Source: Accumulibacter sp. (GTDB lineage Bacteria > Pseudomonadota > Gammaproteobacteria > Burkholderiales > Rhodocyclaceae). From it: DNA of 64,000 bases. This document shows positions 51,300 through 61,333 of the stretch, piece by piece (position 1 is the first letter of the stretch; every line of letters starts with the position of its first letter). Below the pieces are notes generated by a model. The model did not search any database, had not been told where the DNA came from, and saw only the letters and a list, made by a program, of their open reading frames with translations. The stretch lies in the NCBI RefSeq assembly GCF_036625195.1, contig NZ_JAZKUG010000001.1, positions 496,001 through 560,000 of the forward strand, in the 5' to 3' direction. The position numbers and the translations under genes were made by a program.

Positions 51300-52280
51300 A
51301 TGAGCGTGATCACGGAAGTCGCGGCAGCGGTCCTGCTGCGCGGCGATCCGGCCGCCCCAGAATTTCTCCTCGCCCAGCGCCCACCAGGAAAACCCTACGC
51401 GGGCTATTGGGAGTTCCCGGGCGGCAAGGTGGAAGCCGGCGAAACGGCGCTCGCGGCCCTGCGGCGCGAACTGCGCGAGGAACTCGGGATCGCCGTCGGG
51501 CGCGCCTGGCCTTGGCTTTGCCGCGAGTTCAGCTATCCGCACGCGACGGTCCGCCTGCGCTTCTTCCGCGTCCACGCCTGGCAGGGCGAGCCCGCGACGC
51601 TCGAACACAGTGGCCTCGTCTGGCTGCGCGCCGGAAAGGCGGCAGACGTCGCCCCGATCCTGCCGGCGAACGGGCCGATCCTGCGCGCGCTGGCGCTGCC
51701 GCCGGTCTATGCGCTGACCAACGCCAGCGAGAACGGTGTCGAGGCCGAACTCGAGCGGCTTGAGACGGCACTGCGCAACGGCCTGCGCTTGGTCCAGGTG
51801 CGTGACAAGACACTGTCGGCGAGCGCTCGGCTCGACTTCGCGCATCGCGTCATGCGCCTCGCCAGCGGGCATCCCGCAGCCAGGATTCTCGTGAACGACG
51901 ACCTGCAACTGGCGACGGCGGTCGCCGCGCATGGCGTCCACCTCTCTTCGGCCAGCCTCTGGCAACTCGCGGAGAAGCCGCCGTTGCCGCTGGTTGGCGC
52001 TTCCTGCCACGACGCCGACGACCTCGCGCGAGCGGCTCGCCTGCAGTTCGACCTGGCGGTCCTCGGCCCGGTGCTGCCGACCCCCAGCCACCCGCAGGCA
52101 GCCGGTATCGGCTGGCAGCGCTTTGCCGAGCTCGGCGAGAATTCGCCGCTGCCACTCTATGCGCTCGGCGGCATGCAGCCGGCGCTGCTGGCGGAAGCCT
52201 GCGGCCACGGCGCACACGGCATCGCGATGCTGCGTGGCTGGCATCGAGCGCGCGGCAGGGCGGACGATGCCGGCAGATGA
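51300..52280 (+). CDS. Nudix hydrolase fused to ThiE/TenI-like domain
   Basis: A 326-residue two-domain protein. Residues about 1-130 are a MutT-type Nudix hydrolase with a complete box (GGKVEAGETALAALRREL plus REELGI), which in MutT clears oxidised dGTP. Residues about 135-315 are a thiamine-phosphate-synthase-like barrel (RLVQVRDKTL, ILVNDDLQLA, GVHLS, GPVLPTPSH, YALGGM). The second domain lacks the Asp usual after GVHL and the Lys usual after TPT, so TMP synthase activity is doubtful. This fusion is common in proteobacteria. ATG at 51300 after GGGGCGGGGGCG. Confidence 0.9.
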   Translation: MSVITEVAAAVLLRGDPAAPEFLLAQRPPGKPYAGYWEFPGGKVEAGETALAALRRELREELGIAVGRAWPWLCREFSYPHATVRLRFFRVHAWQGEPATLEHSGLVWLRAGKAADVAPILPANGPILRALALPPVYALTNASENGVEAELERLETALRNGLRLVQVRDKTLSASARLDFAHRVMRLASGHPAARILVNDDLQLATAVAAHGVHLSSASLWQLAEKPPLPLVGASCHDADDLARAARLQFDLAVLGPVLPTPSHPQAAGIGWQRFAELGENSPLPLYALGGMQPALLAEACGHGAHGIAMLRGWHRARGRADDAGR

Positions 52281-52305
52281 AACCTGCGCGACAAGGTCCG
52301 TTTGG

Positions 52306-52311
52306 TAGAAT
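52306..52311 (+). promoter_or_regulatory. TAGAAT -10-like element before metG
   Basis: TAGAAT in the context GGTAGAATGC lies 29 nt before the metG ATG. The same string occurs before dnaE. No good -35 is visible. Confidence 0.35.
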
Positions 52312-52340
52312 GCCGCCTTTGCCCGTTTGCACCGACGCCG

Positions 52341-54449
52341 ATGACACGCAAGATTCTGGTCACATCCGCACTGCCCTATGCCAACGGCGCCATCCATCTC
52401 GGCCATCTCGTCGAGTACATCCAGACCGACATCTGGGTGCGCTTCCAGAAGATGCGCGGCCACCAGTGCTGGTACGTCTGCGCCGACGACACGCACGGGA
52501 CACCGATCATGTTGCGTGCCGAGCAGGAAGGAATCACCGCAGAAGACTTGATTGAGCGGGTGCATGGCGAACACACGCGCGACTTCGCCGGCTTCCACAT
52601 CGGCTTCGACGACTACTACACGACCCATTCGCCGGAGACCCGTGCCTGCGCCAACGAAATCTACTCGCGCCTGCACGCTGCCGGGCTGATCGAAACGCGC
52701 ACGATCGAGCAGTACTACGACCCGCTGAAACAGATGTTCCTGCCCGACCGCTTCATCAAGGGCGAATGCCCGAAATGCGGCGCGGCCGACCAGTACGGTG
52801 ACAACTGCGAGAGCTGCGGTGCCGCCTACACCGCCGATGAGCTGAAGAACCCCTACTCGGCGATCTCCGGCGCGCGGCCAGAGCTGCGGCAGTCCGAACA
52901 CTTCTTCTTCCGCCTCTCGGATCCGCGTTGCCAAGCCTTTCTGCGGCGCTGGACGCAAACCCAGGGCCGCCTGCAGAACGAGGCGGCGAACAAGCTGCAG
53001 GAATGGCTCGGCAACGCCGACGACAACCGCCTGACCGACTGGGACATCTCGCGCGACGCACCCTACTTCGGTTTCGAGATTCCCGACGCGCCGGGCAAGT
53101 ATTTCTACGTCTGGCTCGACGCGCCGATCGGTTACATGGGCGCCTTCCGCCACCTGTGTGATCGCCTGGGGCTGGATTTCGACGAGTACTGGCGGCCGGA
53201 CTCGACGACCGAGCTCTACCATTTCATCGGCAAGGACATCCTCTACTTCCACGCTCTGTTCTGGCCGGCCGAACTGGAGCATGCGGGCTACCGGACGCCG
53301 AGCAAAGTCTTCGCGCATGGTTTCCTGACCGTCGACGGTGCCAAGATGTCGAAGTCGCGCGGCACCTTCATCACCGCCGCCAGCTACCTTGAACAGGGCC
53401 TCGACCCGGAATGGCTGCGCTACTACTACGCGGCGAAGCTGGGCAGCTCGATGGAGGACATCGATCTCAACCTCGATGACTTCATTGCCCGCGTGAACTC
53501 GGATCTGGTCGGCAAGTTCGTCAACATCGCCAGCCGTTCGGCCGGCTTCATCGTCCGCAAGTTCGCCGGCCGGTTATGCACCTGCGACGAATCGCTGCCG
53601 GCGATCGAGGCGATCCGCGAACGCCGCCGGCTGATCGCCGAGCACTACGAGGCGCGCGACTTCAGCAAGGCGATCCGCGAGATCATGGCCCTGACCGACC
53701 TCGCCAACCAGTATGTGGACCGCGTCAAACCCTGGGAACTGGCGCGCGATCCGGGTCGCGAGAGTGAACTGCAGGCTGCCTGCAGCAACGCGATCAACCT
53801 CTTCCGGCTGTTCGCCATTCTGCTCAAACCGGTCCTTCCAGCGCTCGCCGCGAAGACCGAGGCCTTCCTGAACGTTGCGCCACTGGTCTGGGAAGACGCG
53901 GCGACGGTCCTCGCGGCCGGGCATGTGATCAACGGCTACCGGCACATGCTGACCCGGGTGGACAAGCAGCAGATTGATGCCCTGCTCGCCGCCAATCGCG
54001 AGTCGCTGGCAGCAACCACGGTGCCCGCAGCGCCGCAGCGGCACGCCGAGCACCAGGAGAAGGCGGCCGCCATTGCCGTCGCGCAGGCAGCCGTGGCGAC
54101 ACCGACCGGGCCGCACATCAGCATCGACGACTTCCTGGGCGTCGATCTGCGCATCGCGCGCATCAGCGAAGCCGGGCAAGTCGAAGGCGCCGACAAGCTC
54201 CTGCGGCTGCTGCTCGACGTCGGCCCGCTGGGAAGACGACAGGTCTTTGCCGGCATCAAGGCCGCCTACGATCCGGCAACGCTGGTTGGCCGACTGACGG
54301 TGATGGTCGCCAACCTGGCACCGCGCAAGATGAAGTTCGGGATGTCCGAAGGAATGATCCTCGCCGCCTCCGACCCCGCCGGCGAGACCCCCGGCATCTT
54401 CCTGCTGGCGCCGGATGACGGTGCCCAGCCCGGCATGCGCGTCCGCTAG
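52341..54449 (+). CDS. metG: Methionyl-tRNA synthetase MetG
   Basis: Charges tRNA-Met. The 702-residue class I enzyme carries the HIGH motif as GAIHLGHL, a zinc-binding insert with [18 protein letters not shown], the KMSKS loop ([14 protein letters not shown]), the anticodon-binding helical domain, and a C-terminal EMAP II-like tRNA-binding dimerisation domain from about residue 590 ([39 protein letters not shown]). ATG at 52341 ([16 protein letters not shown]) is where homology starts; the frame is open 13 codons upstream. Confidence 0.98.
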   Translation: MTRKILVTSALPYANGAIHLGHLVEYIQTDIWVRFQKMRGHQCWYVCADDTHGTPIMLRAEQEGITAEDLIERVHGEHTRDFAGFHIGFDDYYTTHSPETRACANEIYSRLHAAGLIETRTIEQYYDPLKQMFLPDRFIKGECPKCGAADQYGDNCESCGAAYTADELKNPYSAISGARPELRQSEHFFFRLSDPRCQAFLRRWTQTQGRLQNEAANKLQEWLGNADDNRLTDWDISRDAPYFGFEIPDAPGKYFYVWLDAPIGYMGAFRHLCDRLGLDFDEYWRPDSTTELYHFIGKDILYFHALFWPAELEHAGYRTPSKVFAHGFLTVDGAKMSKSRGTFITAASYLEQGLDPEWLRYYYAAKLGSSMEDIDLNLDDFIARVNSDLVGKFVNIASRSAGFIVRKFAGRLCTCDESLPAIEAIRERRRLIAEHYEARDFSKAIREIMALTDLANQYVDRVKPWELARDPGRESELQAACSNAINLFRLFAILLKPVLPALAAKTEAFLNVAPLVWEDAATVLAAGHVINGYRHMLTRVDKQQIDALLAANRESLAATTVPAAPQRHAEHQEKAAAIAVAQAAVATPTGPHISIDDFLGVDLRIARISEAGQVEGADKLLRLLLDVGPLGRRQVFAGIKAAYDPATLVGRLTVMVANLAPRKMKFGMSEGMILAASDPAGETPGIFLLAPDDGAQPGMRVR

Positions 54450-54610
54450 TCCCTCTTCGAGGCGATCCACCCACCCATGGATTCACTGCGTCGTCGCGGC
54501 AGGCAAGGCGCCCGCAACACTGGCCATGGCGACGTATGGCGACGCCGCCTGGCACGCCAGGGTGCGATTCCGTCGAGCGGGTCGAGCGGCAGGGACTCCT
54601 AGGGTACGGC

Positions 54611-54868
54611 ATGGATCGAGGCCAACGGCCGCGCGTCACCGCAAGGGTGATGCTTTACGCGCTGCTCGACGTTGCCGGCACCCTGATCCTGGCCAGCGGC
54701 CTGATGTGGCTGGCCCGGCAGCAGACGCTGTTCCTTCCCGATTTCCCGACCAGCACCGCGACCGCCATCCTGACGGTGGCGGCTGGCGTCGTGCTGATGC
54801 TCTGGTCCGTCGCCGGAATCCTCCACGAACTCTCAAGACAGCGCCCGACCGATGAGATCGACGGCTGA
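54611..54868 (+). CDS. Small membrane protein, function unknown
   Basis: From the ATG at 54611 (AGGG 6 nt upstream) the protein has 85 residues with two hydrophobic helices (YALLDVAGTLILASGLMWLA and ATAILTVAAGVVLMLWSVAGIL) and short charged ends. An in-frame ATG at 54536 would add 25 residues without recognisable features. No family is recognised. It follows metG by 161 nt on the same strand. Confidence 0.6.
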   Translation: MDRGQRPRVTARVMLYALLDVAGTLILASGLMWLARQQTLFLPDFPTSTATAILTVAAGVVLMLWSVAGILHELSRQRPTDEIDG

Positions 54869-54938
54869 AAAGGAGACGATGCAGCGTCAGCCTGCCGCGG
54901 CGCTGGCGTCGCTGTCGCCCGGCTGTCGCCGCTCCCGA

Positions 54939-55490
54939 TCAGGGCTTGCGCACGGGGTCGGCGGAAACCAGCTGAAAGACCCCCTCAGCGTAGCGGTGGG
55001 TGAACGGGGTACTCGATTCGATTCCTTCCGAGTAGTCGAGCACCCGGTAGGCGGCGAAGCCGCGCTGGCGCTGAAGCTGCAGCGCGCGCCGCTTGAAGAT
55101 CAGCCCTGATTCGCCGTCGCCGCCGATGCGGAAACTCTTGGCACGCATCGCCAGCCGATAGGTATCTCCTTCGAACACGGTCTCCTCGATCGTCCAGTTG
55201 GGCGCCAGCGGATCGTAGATGACGTAGGCAGCGATGACCAGGGCAGCGCCATAGTTCAGGTATTGTGCCGGCCCGCCGTACTGGCTCGCCATGTAGCCGA
55301 CGGAGCCGGCGAGCGCGAGAGCCTTTGCCGGCGGCAGGCTTGCCGTCGGGTTGGGCGCCTGCGTGAAGGCGAGGTCGTACGGCTGACTGACCGGCGCCGG
55401 CTGCCCGTTCCAATCAATCGTGCCGCAGGCAGCCAGCAGTGCCAGCGACAGGCTCGCACCAAGGACACGCAGGAAATGCACCCTGCTCAC
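54939..55490 (-). CDS. Hypothetical lipoprotein overlapping flgL
   Basis: A 183-residue lipoprotein (lipobox LLAAC, Cys about residue 22). The mature part has a Pro-rich start, a mildly hydrophobic stretch (LNYGAALVIAAYVIYDPLAP) and a soluble C-terminal domain (NWTIEETVFEGDTYRLAMRA, YAEGVFQLVSADPVRKP). Function is not recognised. Its ATG at 55490 overlaps the flgL stop by 4 nt (ATGA), so it is very likely translated from the flagellar hook-protein transcript. Confidence 0.75.
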   Translation of the reverse strand: MSRVHFLRVLGASLSLALLAACGTIDWNGQPAPVSQPYDLAFTQAPNPTASLPPAKALALAGSVGYMASQYGGPAQYLNYGAALVIAAYVIYDPLAPNWTIEETVFEGDTYRLAMRAKSFRIGGDGESGLIFKRRALQLQRQRGFAAYRVLDYSEGIESSTPFTHRYAEGVFQLVSADPVRKP

Positions 55491-56836
55491 AGGTACTTGA
55501 ACAGGCTCAACCCGCTGATCGCGACGAAGGACTTCTGCGCCGCTTCGAGGCTGACCTGCTCGCGGGTGAAATCCGAGATCGCCCGCACGAAGTCGAGGTC
55601 GACGAGATCGGAAAGGGTCTGCTGATACTGGATGTCGAGCGCGGTCGCGTTGTCGCTGAGCGCATCGAGGGTCTGCAGGCGGGTGCCGACGCTCGACTGC
55701 ACCTCGCCGGCTTTCGCCAGCGCCTGATCGATGCCTGCGAGGTGCCCCTGCATCTTGCCGGTAAACTCGGTCCGCGCGGTACTCGAGTCGAGCGGTAGGC
55801 GGAGCAGGTCGATCGCCTCCTGCAGGGTCTGGAAGACGCTCTTGTTGGTGCTCGGCCGAATGCTGAAGGTGTCACCGGCAGCGGGCGAGCCGGTGATCAC
55901 CACTTGCGCGCCGAAGTCGACTCCTACCGACGGAGCCGGCGGTTGGGTCGTCAACAGCGGGATCGCCTGCCCAGGCGTGAAGGGCAGGACCGGACCAACC
56001 GCGGTCGCCGGCAAGGGTGCCGCCGGCGGCGCTGGCTGCGAGACGTCGAAAAGCTGATAGCTGCTCACCCCTGCGACCGACGAAAAGCGAATCTGCAGGG
56101 CGCGATGGTCGGTTCCCTGCCAGGCGAAACCGCCGTTGACTGCGGCTGCCCACTTCCCCTGGTCGAGAACGGAACCCTGACCGATGATGCCACTCCCCTG
56201 ATTTGGCTGGGCAGTCCCGTTGCCACTGGCGGCGGCGACGAAGCTGCCGTTGCCTTCCCGAAGCTGCATGAACAACTCGCTGCCGGCAACACTGGTCGCC
56301 ATCTGCTGCGCAGCACCGACCTGCAACAGGCGCTCGCCATCGTCGCCGAAATAACTGACGAAGCCGCTCGTCGCAGGCGATACCACTGCACCACGGGCGA
56401 AAGGCATCGTCGATCCGCGGTGGCCGGAAAAAAGGTAGTCCCCCTCGGCGCTGCGACTGTTGGCGATGCCGAGCATCTCTTCGAAGCGCGCCTCGAGTTC
56501 GCTCGCAATCGCCTGCCGATCGGTGTCGGAGAGGACGGTATTGCCGGCCTGGATGACCCGGCTGCGAATGCTCTGCATGACCTCGGTCAATCCCGTCAGC
56601 TGGCTGTCGACAAGGCGCAGGCGGTCGGTCGCGATGCCCTGATTGCGCGCATACTGAGCGCCGATCTCCATCGCCTGCGTCACTTCCAGCGCCCGTGCCG
56701 CTGCCACCGGATCGTCAGCCGGTGTCAACAGGCGGCGGCCACTCGAAAGTTGCTCCTGCAGCTTGAGGAGCTGGTTCTGCCGACGCTCGATTCCGTTTGC
56801 ACCGGCTGCGTAGAGCTGGCTGGTACTGATGCGCAT
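55487..56836 (-). CDS. flgL: Flagellar hook-filament junction protein FlgL (HAP3)
   Basis: Joins hook and filament together with FlgK. The 449-residue protein has the flagellin-like N-terminal helix region (MRISTSQLYAAGANGIERRQNQLLKLQEQLSSGRR, abbreviated here by its start) and the C-terminal coiled-coil segment with NATALDIQYQQTLSDL and ISDFTREQVSLEAAQKSF. The central part is variable. ATG at 56836, 117 nt behind flgK. It is followed, with a 4-nt overlap, by a lipoprotein gene. Confidence 0.95.
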   Translation of the reverse strand: MRISTSQLYAAGANGIERRQNQLLKLQEQLSSGRRLLTPADDPVAAARALEVTQAMEIGAQYARNQGIATDRLRLVDSQLTGLTEVMQSIRSRVIQAGNTVLSDTDRQAIASELEARFEEMLGIANSRSAEGDYLFSGHRGSTMPFARGAVVSPATSGFVSYFGDDGERLLQVGAAQQMATSVAGSELFMQLREGNGSFVAAASGNGTAQPNQGSGIIGQGSVLDQGKWAAAVNGGFAWQGTDHRALQIRFSSVAGVSSYQLFDVSQPAPPAAPLPATAVGPVLPFTPGQAIPLLTTQPPAPSVGVDFGAQVVITGSPAAGDTFSIRPSTNKSVFQTLQEAIDLLRLPLDSSTARTEFTGKMQGHLAGIDQALAKAGEVQSSVGTRLQTLDALSDNATALDIQYQQTLSDLVDLDFVRAISDFTREQVSLEAAQKSFVAISGLSLFKYL

Positions 56837-56953
56837 CGCTTCTCCTGCCTCTGTCGCTTCGCTGTCACAAATGAAGAAAACTGCTCAGCCCACACGCTCC
56901 ACCCGTGGCGTACCGGGTCCGGCCAAGCCCGACACCGTGATCAATCCGGCACG

Positions 56954-58999
56954 CTAACCGCCAGCGAGGTCGAGAATCGTGTCGAACAGGCTGGTGGCGA
57001 TCTGCAGCGCCCTGGCCGAGGCCTGATAGGCCTGCTGATAGCGGATCAGGTTGGCGGCTTCCTCGTCGAGATTGACGCCCGAAAGGGAATCGCGGCTCTC
57101 CCGTGCCTGTTTCAGCAGGGAATTCTGTGCCTCACCGCCAATCTGCGCCTGCCTGGTCCGGTTGCCATTTTCACTGACCAACTGCGCATAACTCTCCTGG
57201 AACGACGCCGTCTTGCCCGACATGGTATCGCGCATTTGCAGTTCCGCGAGCACCAGAGCGTTGCGGCCATCGGCGCTGGCCCCAGTGTTCCTCGTCAGCA
57301 CGAAGCTGTCACCGTTGTTCGGTAAGCCGCTGATGCTGAAACTGATCCCGGCCGGCGGACTGGTGTTGCTCGTACCCACCAGCGTGATGCTGGCGCCGCT
57401 GGTATAGGGAACGACGCTGGCCGTACTGGCGATCAGCTGCGGTGTTCCACCGTCGATCGACACCAGCGTACCGGCGGGAAAATTGCGCAAGTGATTGTTC
57501 TCGTACACGACAGTAAGCGGCAGTGCAGCGCCGAGGGCTTCGTATCCCGGTCCGTTGCTGCCGGGCGAGATCGCCGCCGAACCCGTGTTGGCCGCGCCGG
57601 TTCCGGTCCTGATCGGGGCGGCCGCGGGGATCAGGCGCGGATCGGCGACGACTGCCGGATTGACCGCGATCTTGCGCGCCGCATCGCGCGTCGGCTGTAC
57701 GAGATAGCTGGCACCCGCCGGCAACGGCGCCGAGGACGCGAGAGAAAAGCCCTGCGGGTCACTTTGCAATTGCGCGTCGAGCCCCACCAGGTCAGCCGCC
57801 GTCCATTGCCGCTCGTCCGCCAGGCGGGTCAGGGTGACGCTGGCGCCGTCCGACGTGAGCTGATAGTCGCTTGCCACGAGGTCGGTGTAGAAGTTGCCGC
57901 TGAACGGCAGCGGCGTCGTGAAAGCCGCGCTGACGGTTGGGCTGCCGGGCGGATTCCGGTTGTCAGCCCGTACGCCCGGCTCGCCGACCGTGAACAACGC
58001 CGGCGTGAAACCTGACGGTGGCGGCGACAGCAGGGATTGGCCCAGGAGATCCTGGCCGAGTGCGCTCTGGGCATTGACGGTCAACGCCAGCGAGACCGCG
58101 TTGCGTCCGAGGTCGCTGCTGACACGGTCCAGGGACTCACTGCGAAAGGCCAGCAAGCCGCCCAGGCTGCCACCTGTGATCAGTGACTCGGGCATCTCCC
58201 GCACACCGACACCACTCTTGAGACCGACCACCAGACGCGTGGGATCGCTTGCCGAGACGGTGGTCGCGAGACCGATCGACTGCGATCCGACGACCAGTTG
58301 CTGACCGTTGCCGATGAACACGTTGATGCCGCCGCCGCCATCGGTACTGGTTCTCGCCCGGACCAGCTTGTTCAGTTCGGCCACCAGGTTGTCACGTGCG
58401 TCCAGGAGGTCGTTGGCTGTATGGCCGGTAGACGCCTCGGCGAGGCCGATCTGCTCGTTCAGGCTGGCGATTTGTTCGGCATAGGAGTTGATGGCCGTGA
58501 CACTGTCCCTGATCTCACCGTTGATACTGTCGTACATCTGCGCCAGTTGTGTTCCCAGAGACTGGTAACGGGCGCTCAACCCCTGTGCATTGGAGATCAG
58601 TGTCTGCCGGCTGGGCATTTGCGACGGATTGGCCGCCACCTGTGCGACGCCATCAAAGAAGTCCTGCAATGCCGGCGACAGGCCGGCACTGCTGTCGGCC
58701 AGCAGATTGTCGATCTGCTTGATTTGTGTGACGTAGGCGTCGAGCTGGCTGACACCACTCTGCGAACGATCCACCTGCTCGGTGAGAAAGCTGCTGTAGA
58801 CGCGCTCGATGGTCGTGACACGGGTGCCTTGGCCAAGAAAACCGGAACCGGTGTTCACGCCCGGATTGCTGCCCTGTATCACCCGCTGCCGCGTGTAACC
58901 CGGAGTATTGGCGTTGGCGATGTTGTGCTCGGTGGTCTGCAGACCATGCTGTGCGGCCAAAAGGCCGCTGACACCGGCACCAAGGATTCCTGAGCCCAT
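56954..58999 (-). CDS. flgK: Flagellar hook-associated protein FlgK (HAP1)
   Basis: First junction protein on the hook tip. The 681 residues begin with the rod/hook-type motif ILGAGVSGLLAAQHGLQTTEHNIANANTPGYTRQ (only partly quoted: key residues NIANANTPGYTRQ) and end with the C-terminal helix NLIRYQQAYQASARALQIATSLFD. It is longer than E. coli FlgK (547), the extra length lying in the variable centre. ATG at 58999. A sigma-28-like promoter lies 28 nt upstream, so flgK-flgL are probably late flagellar genes. Confidence 0.95.
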   Translation of the reverse strand: MGSGILGAGVSGLLAAQHGLQTTEHNIANANTPGYTRQRVIQGSNPGVNTGSGFLGQGTRVTTIERVYSSFLTEQVDRSQSGVSQLDAYVTQIKQIDNLLADSSAGLSPALQDFFDGVAQVAANPSQMPSRQTLISNAQGLSARYQSLGTQLAQMYDSINGEIRDSVTAINSYAEQIASLNEQIGLAEASTGHTANDLLDARDNLVAELNKLVRARTSTDGGGGINVFIGNGQQLVVGSQSIGLATTVSASDPTRLVVGLKSGVGVREMPESLITGGSLGGLLAFRSESLDRVSSDLGRNAVSLALTVNAQSALGQDLLGQSLLSPPPSGFTPALFTVGEPGVRADNRNPPGSPTVSAAFTTPLPFSGNFYTDLVASDYQLTSDGASVTLTRLADERQWTAADLVGLDAQLQSDPQGFSLASSAPLPAGASYLVQPTRDAARKIAVNPAVVADPRLIPAAAPIRTGTGAANTGSAAISPGSNGPGYEALGAALPLTVVYENNHLRNFPAGTLVSIDGGTPQLIASTASVVPYTSGASITLVGTSNTSPPAGISFSISGLPNNGDSFVLTRNTGASADGRNALVLAELQMRDTMSGKTASFQESYAQLVSENGNRTRQAQIGGEAQNSLLKQARESRDSLSGVNLDEEAANLIRYQQAYQASARALQIATSLFDTILDLAGG

Positions 59000-59026
59000 G
59001 CGATCAATTCCTGACTGATGGTTCTG

Positions 59027-59053
59027 TCAACGGCAACCTGCCACGGAAGTTTA
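59027..59053 (-). promoter_or_regulatory. Sigma-28 (FliA) promoter of flgKL
   Basis: On the minus strand TAAACTTC, an 11-bp spacer and GCCGTTGA match the FliA consensus TAAAGTTT-N11-GCCGATAA at 6 of 8 bases in each half. It lies in the flgJ-flgK gap, 28 nt before the flgK ATG. Confidence 0.7.
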
Positions 59054-59072
59054 GCCCCTCGGGGAAGAAAAA

Positions 59073-60008
59073 TCAGGCCGCCGAAAGTGCCTGTCGCAAC
59101 GTGGTGCCACCAATGATGCGTGCCAGCTTGTCGGCGTACAGCGGATCGGTCGCGTAGCCCGCCCGCTGCAAGGAACGGGCAAACTGAACGCCATCCTGTT
59201 GCCCGACGACGTTGGCGTAGCGCGGGTGGCTGCTGAGAAGCCGTGCGTAGTCGCTGAAGGCCTCGGCATAGGAGCCGTAGGCGCGGAACTTCGCCCGTAC
59301 CGTCTGCGGCATGCCATCGACGAACTCGGTGGTCTGCACTTCGACGGTCGCTCCCGCCCAGCCACGACCGGCCTTGATACCAAAGACGTTGAAACTGGGG
59401 GAGCCGTCGGCCATGCGCAGCTCACGCTTTCCCCAACCACTCTCCAGTGCCGACTGGGCAACCAGAAAATGCGCCGGAACACCAGTCCTGGTCGCGGCTT
59501 CAAGCGCGTGTGGCCAGACGCGGTCGACGAAGTCGCGCGGACGCTGCGCGCCGTCGGTTGTGGCTGCCGGCGACACCGCGGCGGCGTGTGGCGCAGCCGG
59601 CAAGGCCGTGGTCGCGGGGGCCGCTGGGCGTCTTGCCGGCAGTACTGCCTCTGCCGGCAACCCAGATGTTCGCGCCGGCGGTAACGTCGGCGCGACGCCA
59701 GCATGTTGCCGTGCCAGCTGCCGCTCGATCAAGCCGGCGAAACCTAGAGGTGCCCGCGAGGCCAGTTCCTGCGCCAGTTGCTGATCGCCGATGGCGGTGA
59801 AGAAACGGCCCTGTTCGCCGTCCAGCATGCCGCCGGTGGGCGTCGCGTCGCGCATGCTCTTCAGCATCAGGTGCAGAAGCATGCCCTCGAATTGCCGCGC
59901 CGCCTGCCGGACTCCGGCCTGTGGATCGCTGCGCAGCCGGTTGCGCAGGTCGCCGGCGGCGGCGGGGTCGAGCACCAGGCGTTGGGTCGCAAGCTCAGGA
60001 GCTTTCAT
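59073..60008 (-). CDS. flgJ: Flagellar rod assembly protein/muramidase FlgJ
   Basis: Caps the growing rod and opens the peptidoglycan for it. The 311-residue protein has the N-terminal rod-capping domain (RQAARQFEGMLLHLMLKSMRDA), an Ala/Pro-rich linker (about 105-150) and a C-terminal glucosaminidase domain with the catalytic Glu in AQSALESGWGKRELR and VFGIKAGRGWAG. The start is either ATG at 60008 or GTG at 60017, the latter with AGGA 10 nt upstream. It follows flgI by 28 nt or more. Confidence 0.95.
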   Translation of the reverse strand: MKAPELATQRLVLDPAAAGDLRNRLRSDPQAGVRQAARQFEGMLLHLMLKSMRDATPTGGMLDGEQGRFFTAIGDQQLAQELASRAPLGFAGLIERQLARQHAGVAPTLPPARTSGLPAEAVLPARRPAAPATTALPAAPHAAAVSPAATTDGAQRPRDFVDRVWPHALEAATRTGVPAHFLVAQSALESGWGKRELRMADGSPSFNVFGIKAGRGWAGATVEVQTTEFVDGMPQTVRAKFRAYGSYAEAFSDYARLLSSHPRYANVVGQQDGVQFARSLQRAGYATDPLYADKLARIIGGTTLRQALSAA

Positions 60009-60045
60009 GATTGGCACACGGCTTCGTTCCTACACACGACGCAGC

Positions 60046-61182
60046 TCAGATGATCTCAAGGTCGGCACGCAGCGCGCCAGCGGCCTTCATCGACTGCAGG
60101 ATCGACAGCAGATCCTGCGGTCCGGCACCGAGCGCGTTGATCGCCTTCACCACCTCGGCAAGGCTGACACCGGCCTTGAGGTGGATCAGCGACCCGCCAC
60201 CCTGCTTGATGTCGATCTCGCTCTGGGTCGTCGTCACCGTCTGTCCGGGGGACAGCGGATTGGGTTGACTGACCTTCTGCTCGGTGTTGACGATGACCGA
60301 AAGGTTACCATGAGCGACCGCGCAGGAGTCGATGGTGACCGTCTGGTTCATGACCACCGAGCCGGTGCGCGGATTGATGATGACCTTCGCCACCGACTTC
60401 GTCGGTCGCACTTCGAGGTTCTCTATCCGCCCGAGGAAAGCGACACGACTGTTCACCTCCTCGGGGGCGATGACGCGAATCACCCGTCCGTCGAGAGCCT
60501 GCGCGACACCGGCTGCCGTTTCCCGGTTGATCGCCTCGACCATCCTCTGTGCGGTCCCGAAATCGGTCGCCGCCAGCTCATAATGAACGAATGGCCCTTG
60601 GCCGAGCGCCGTCGGCACCTCGCGCTCGACAGTCGCGCCACCGGCGATACGGCCGGCCAGCAGGTGGTTGACCACCAGCTTGCTGCCGCCGGACGCTGCG
60701 CCGGCACCGCCAACCAGCAGGTTCCCCTGCGCCTGCGCATAAATCTGGCCGTCGGCCCCCTTCAGCGGGGTCATCACCAGCGTCCCGCCACGCAGGCTCT
60801 TGGCATTTCCCATGGACGACACGGTGACATCGATCTGCTGACCAATGCGTGCAAAGGGCGGCAGGTTGGCGGTGACCATCACGGCGGCAACGTTCTTCAA
60901 TTGCAGGCCCTGCACCGAATTCACGGTCGTACCCAGCTGTGCCAGCATGTTGATGACGCTCTGCGACGTGAACGGTGCCTGCGTCGTCTGGTCACCGCTG
61001 CCGTCGAGTCCCACGACAAGGCCGTAGCCGACCAACTGGTTGTTGCGCACACCCTGCAGCGACGCCAGGTCCTTGATCCTCTCCGCCGCCACGAGCGTGA
61101 GCGGCACGGATAGAGCGATGGCGGCAAGCGTTGCCGCCCCGAGGTGCATACGGCCGGGCATTCCGGCGATGATCGAGAACAT
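60046..61182 (-). CDS. flgI: Flagellar P-ring protein FlgI
   Basis: Periplasmic bushing around the rod in the peptidoglycan layer. The 378-residue precursor has a signal peptide ([20 protein letters not shown]) and the highly conserved mature start [46 protein letters not shown] and the C-terminal [19 protein letters not shown] are typical. ATG at 61182. A 151-nt gap separates it from flgH, larger than the other gaps in this run. Confidence 0.97.
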   Translation of the reverse strand: MFSIIAGMPGRMHLGAATLAAIALSVPLTLVAAERIKDLASLQGVRNNQLVGYGLVVGLDGSGDQTTQAPFTSQSVINMLAQLGTTVNSVQGLQLKNVAAVMVTANLPPFARIGQQIDVTVSSMGNAKSLRGGTLVMTPLKGADGQIYAQAQGNLLVGGAGAASGGSKLVVNHLLAGRIAGGATVEREVPTALGQGPFVHYELAATDFGTAQRMVEAINRETAAGVAQALDGRVIRVIAPEEVNSRVAFLGRIENLEVRPTKSVAKVIINPRTGSVVMNQTVTIDSCAVAHGNLSVIVNTEQKVSQPNPLSPGQTVTTTQSEIDIKQGGGSLIHLKAGVSLAEVVKAINALGAGPQDLLSILQSMKAAGALRADLEII

Positions 61183-61333
61183 GACCCGTCTTCCTCAGCG
61201 GTTGTGAATCAATCCATTGTGCGCCGGGCGCAAGACGCCGCGTTCGCCCTCGCCGGCACACCTGCTGCCTCCCGTCGTCCGCCCTCTCACGTCCTTGATC
61301 CCGGCCGGCCCCCGAAGACTCCCCCGACGCCGG

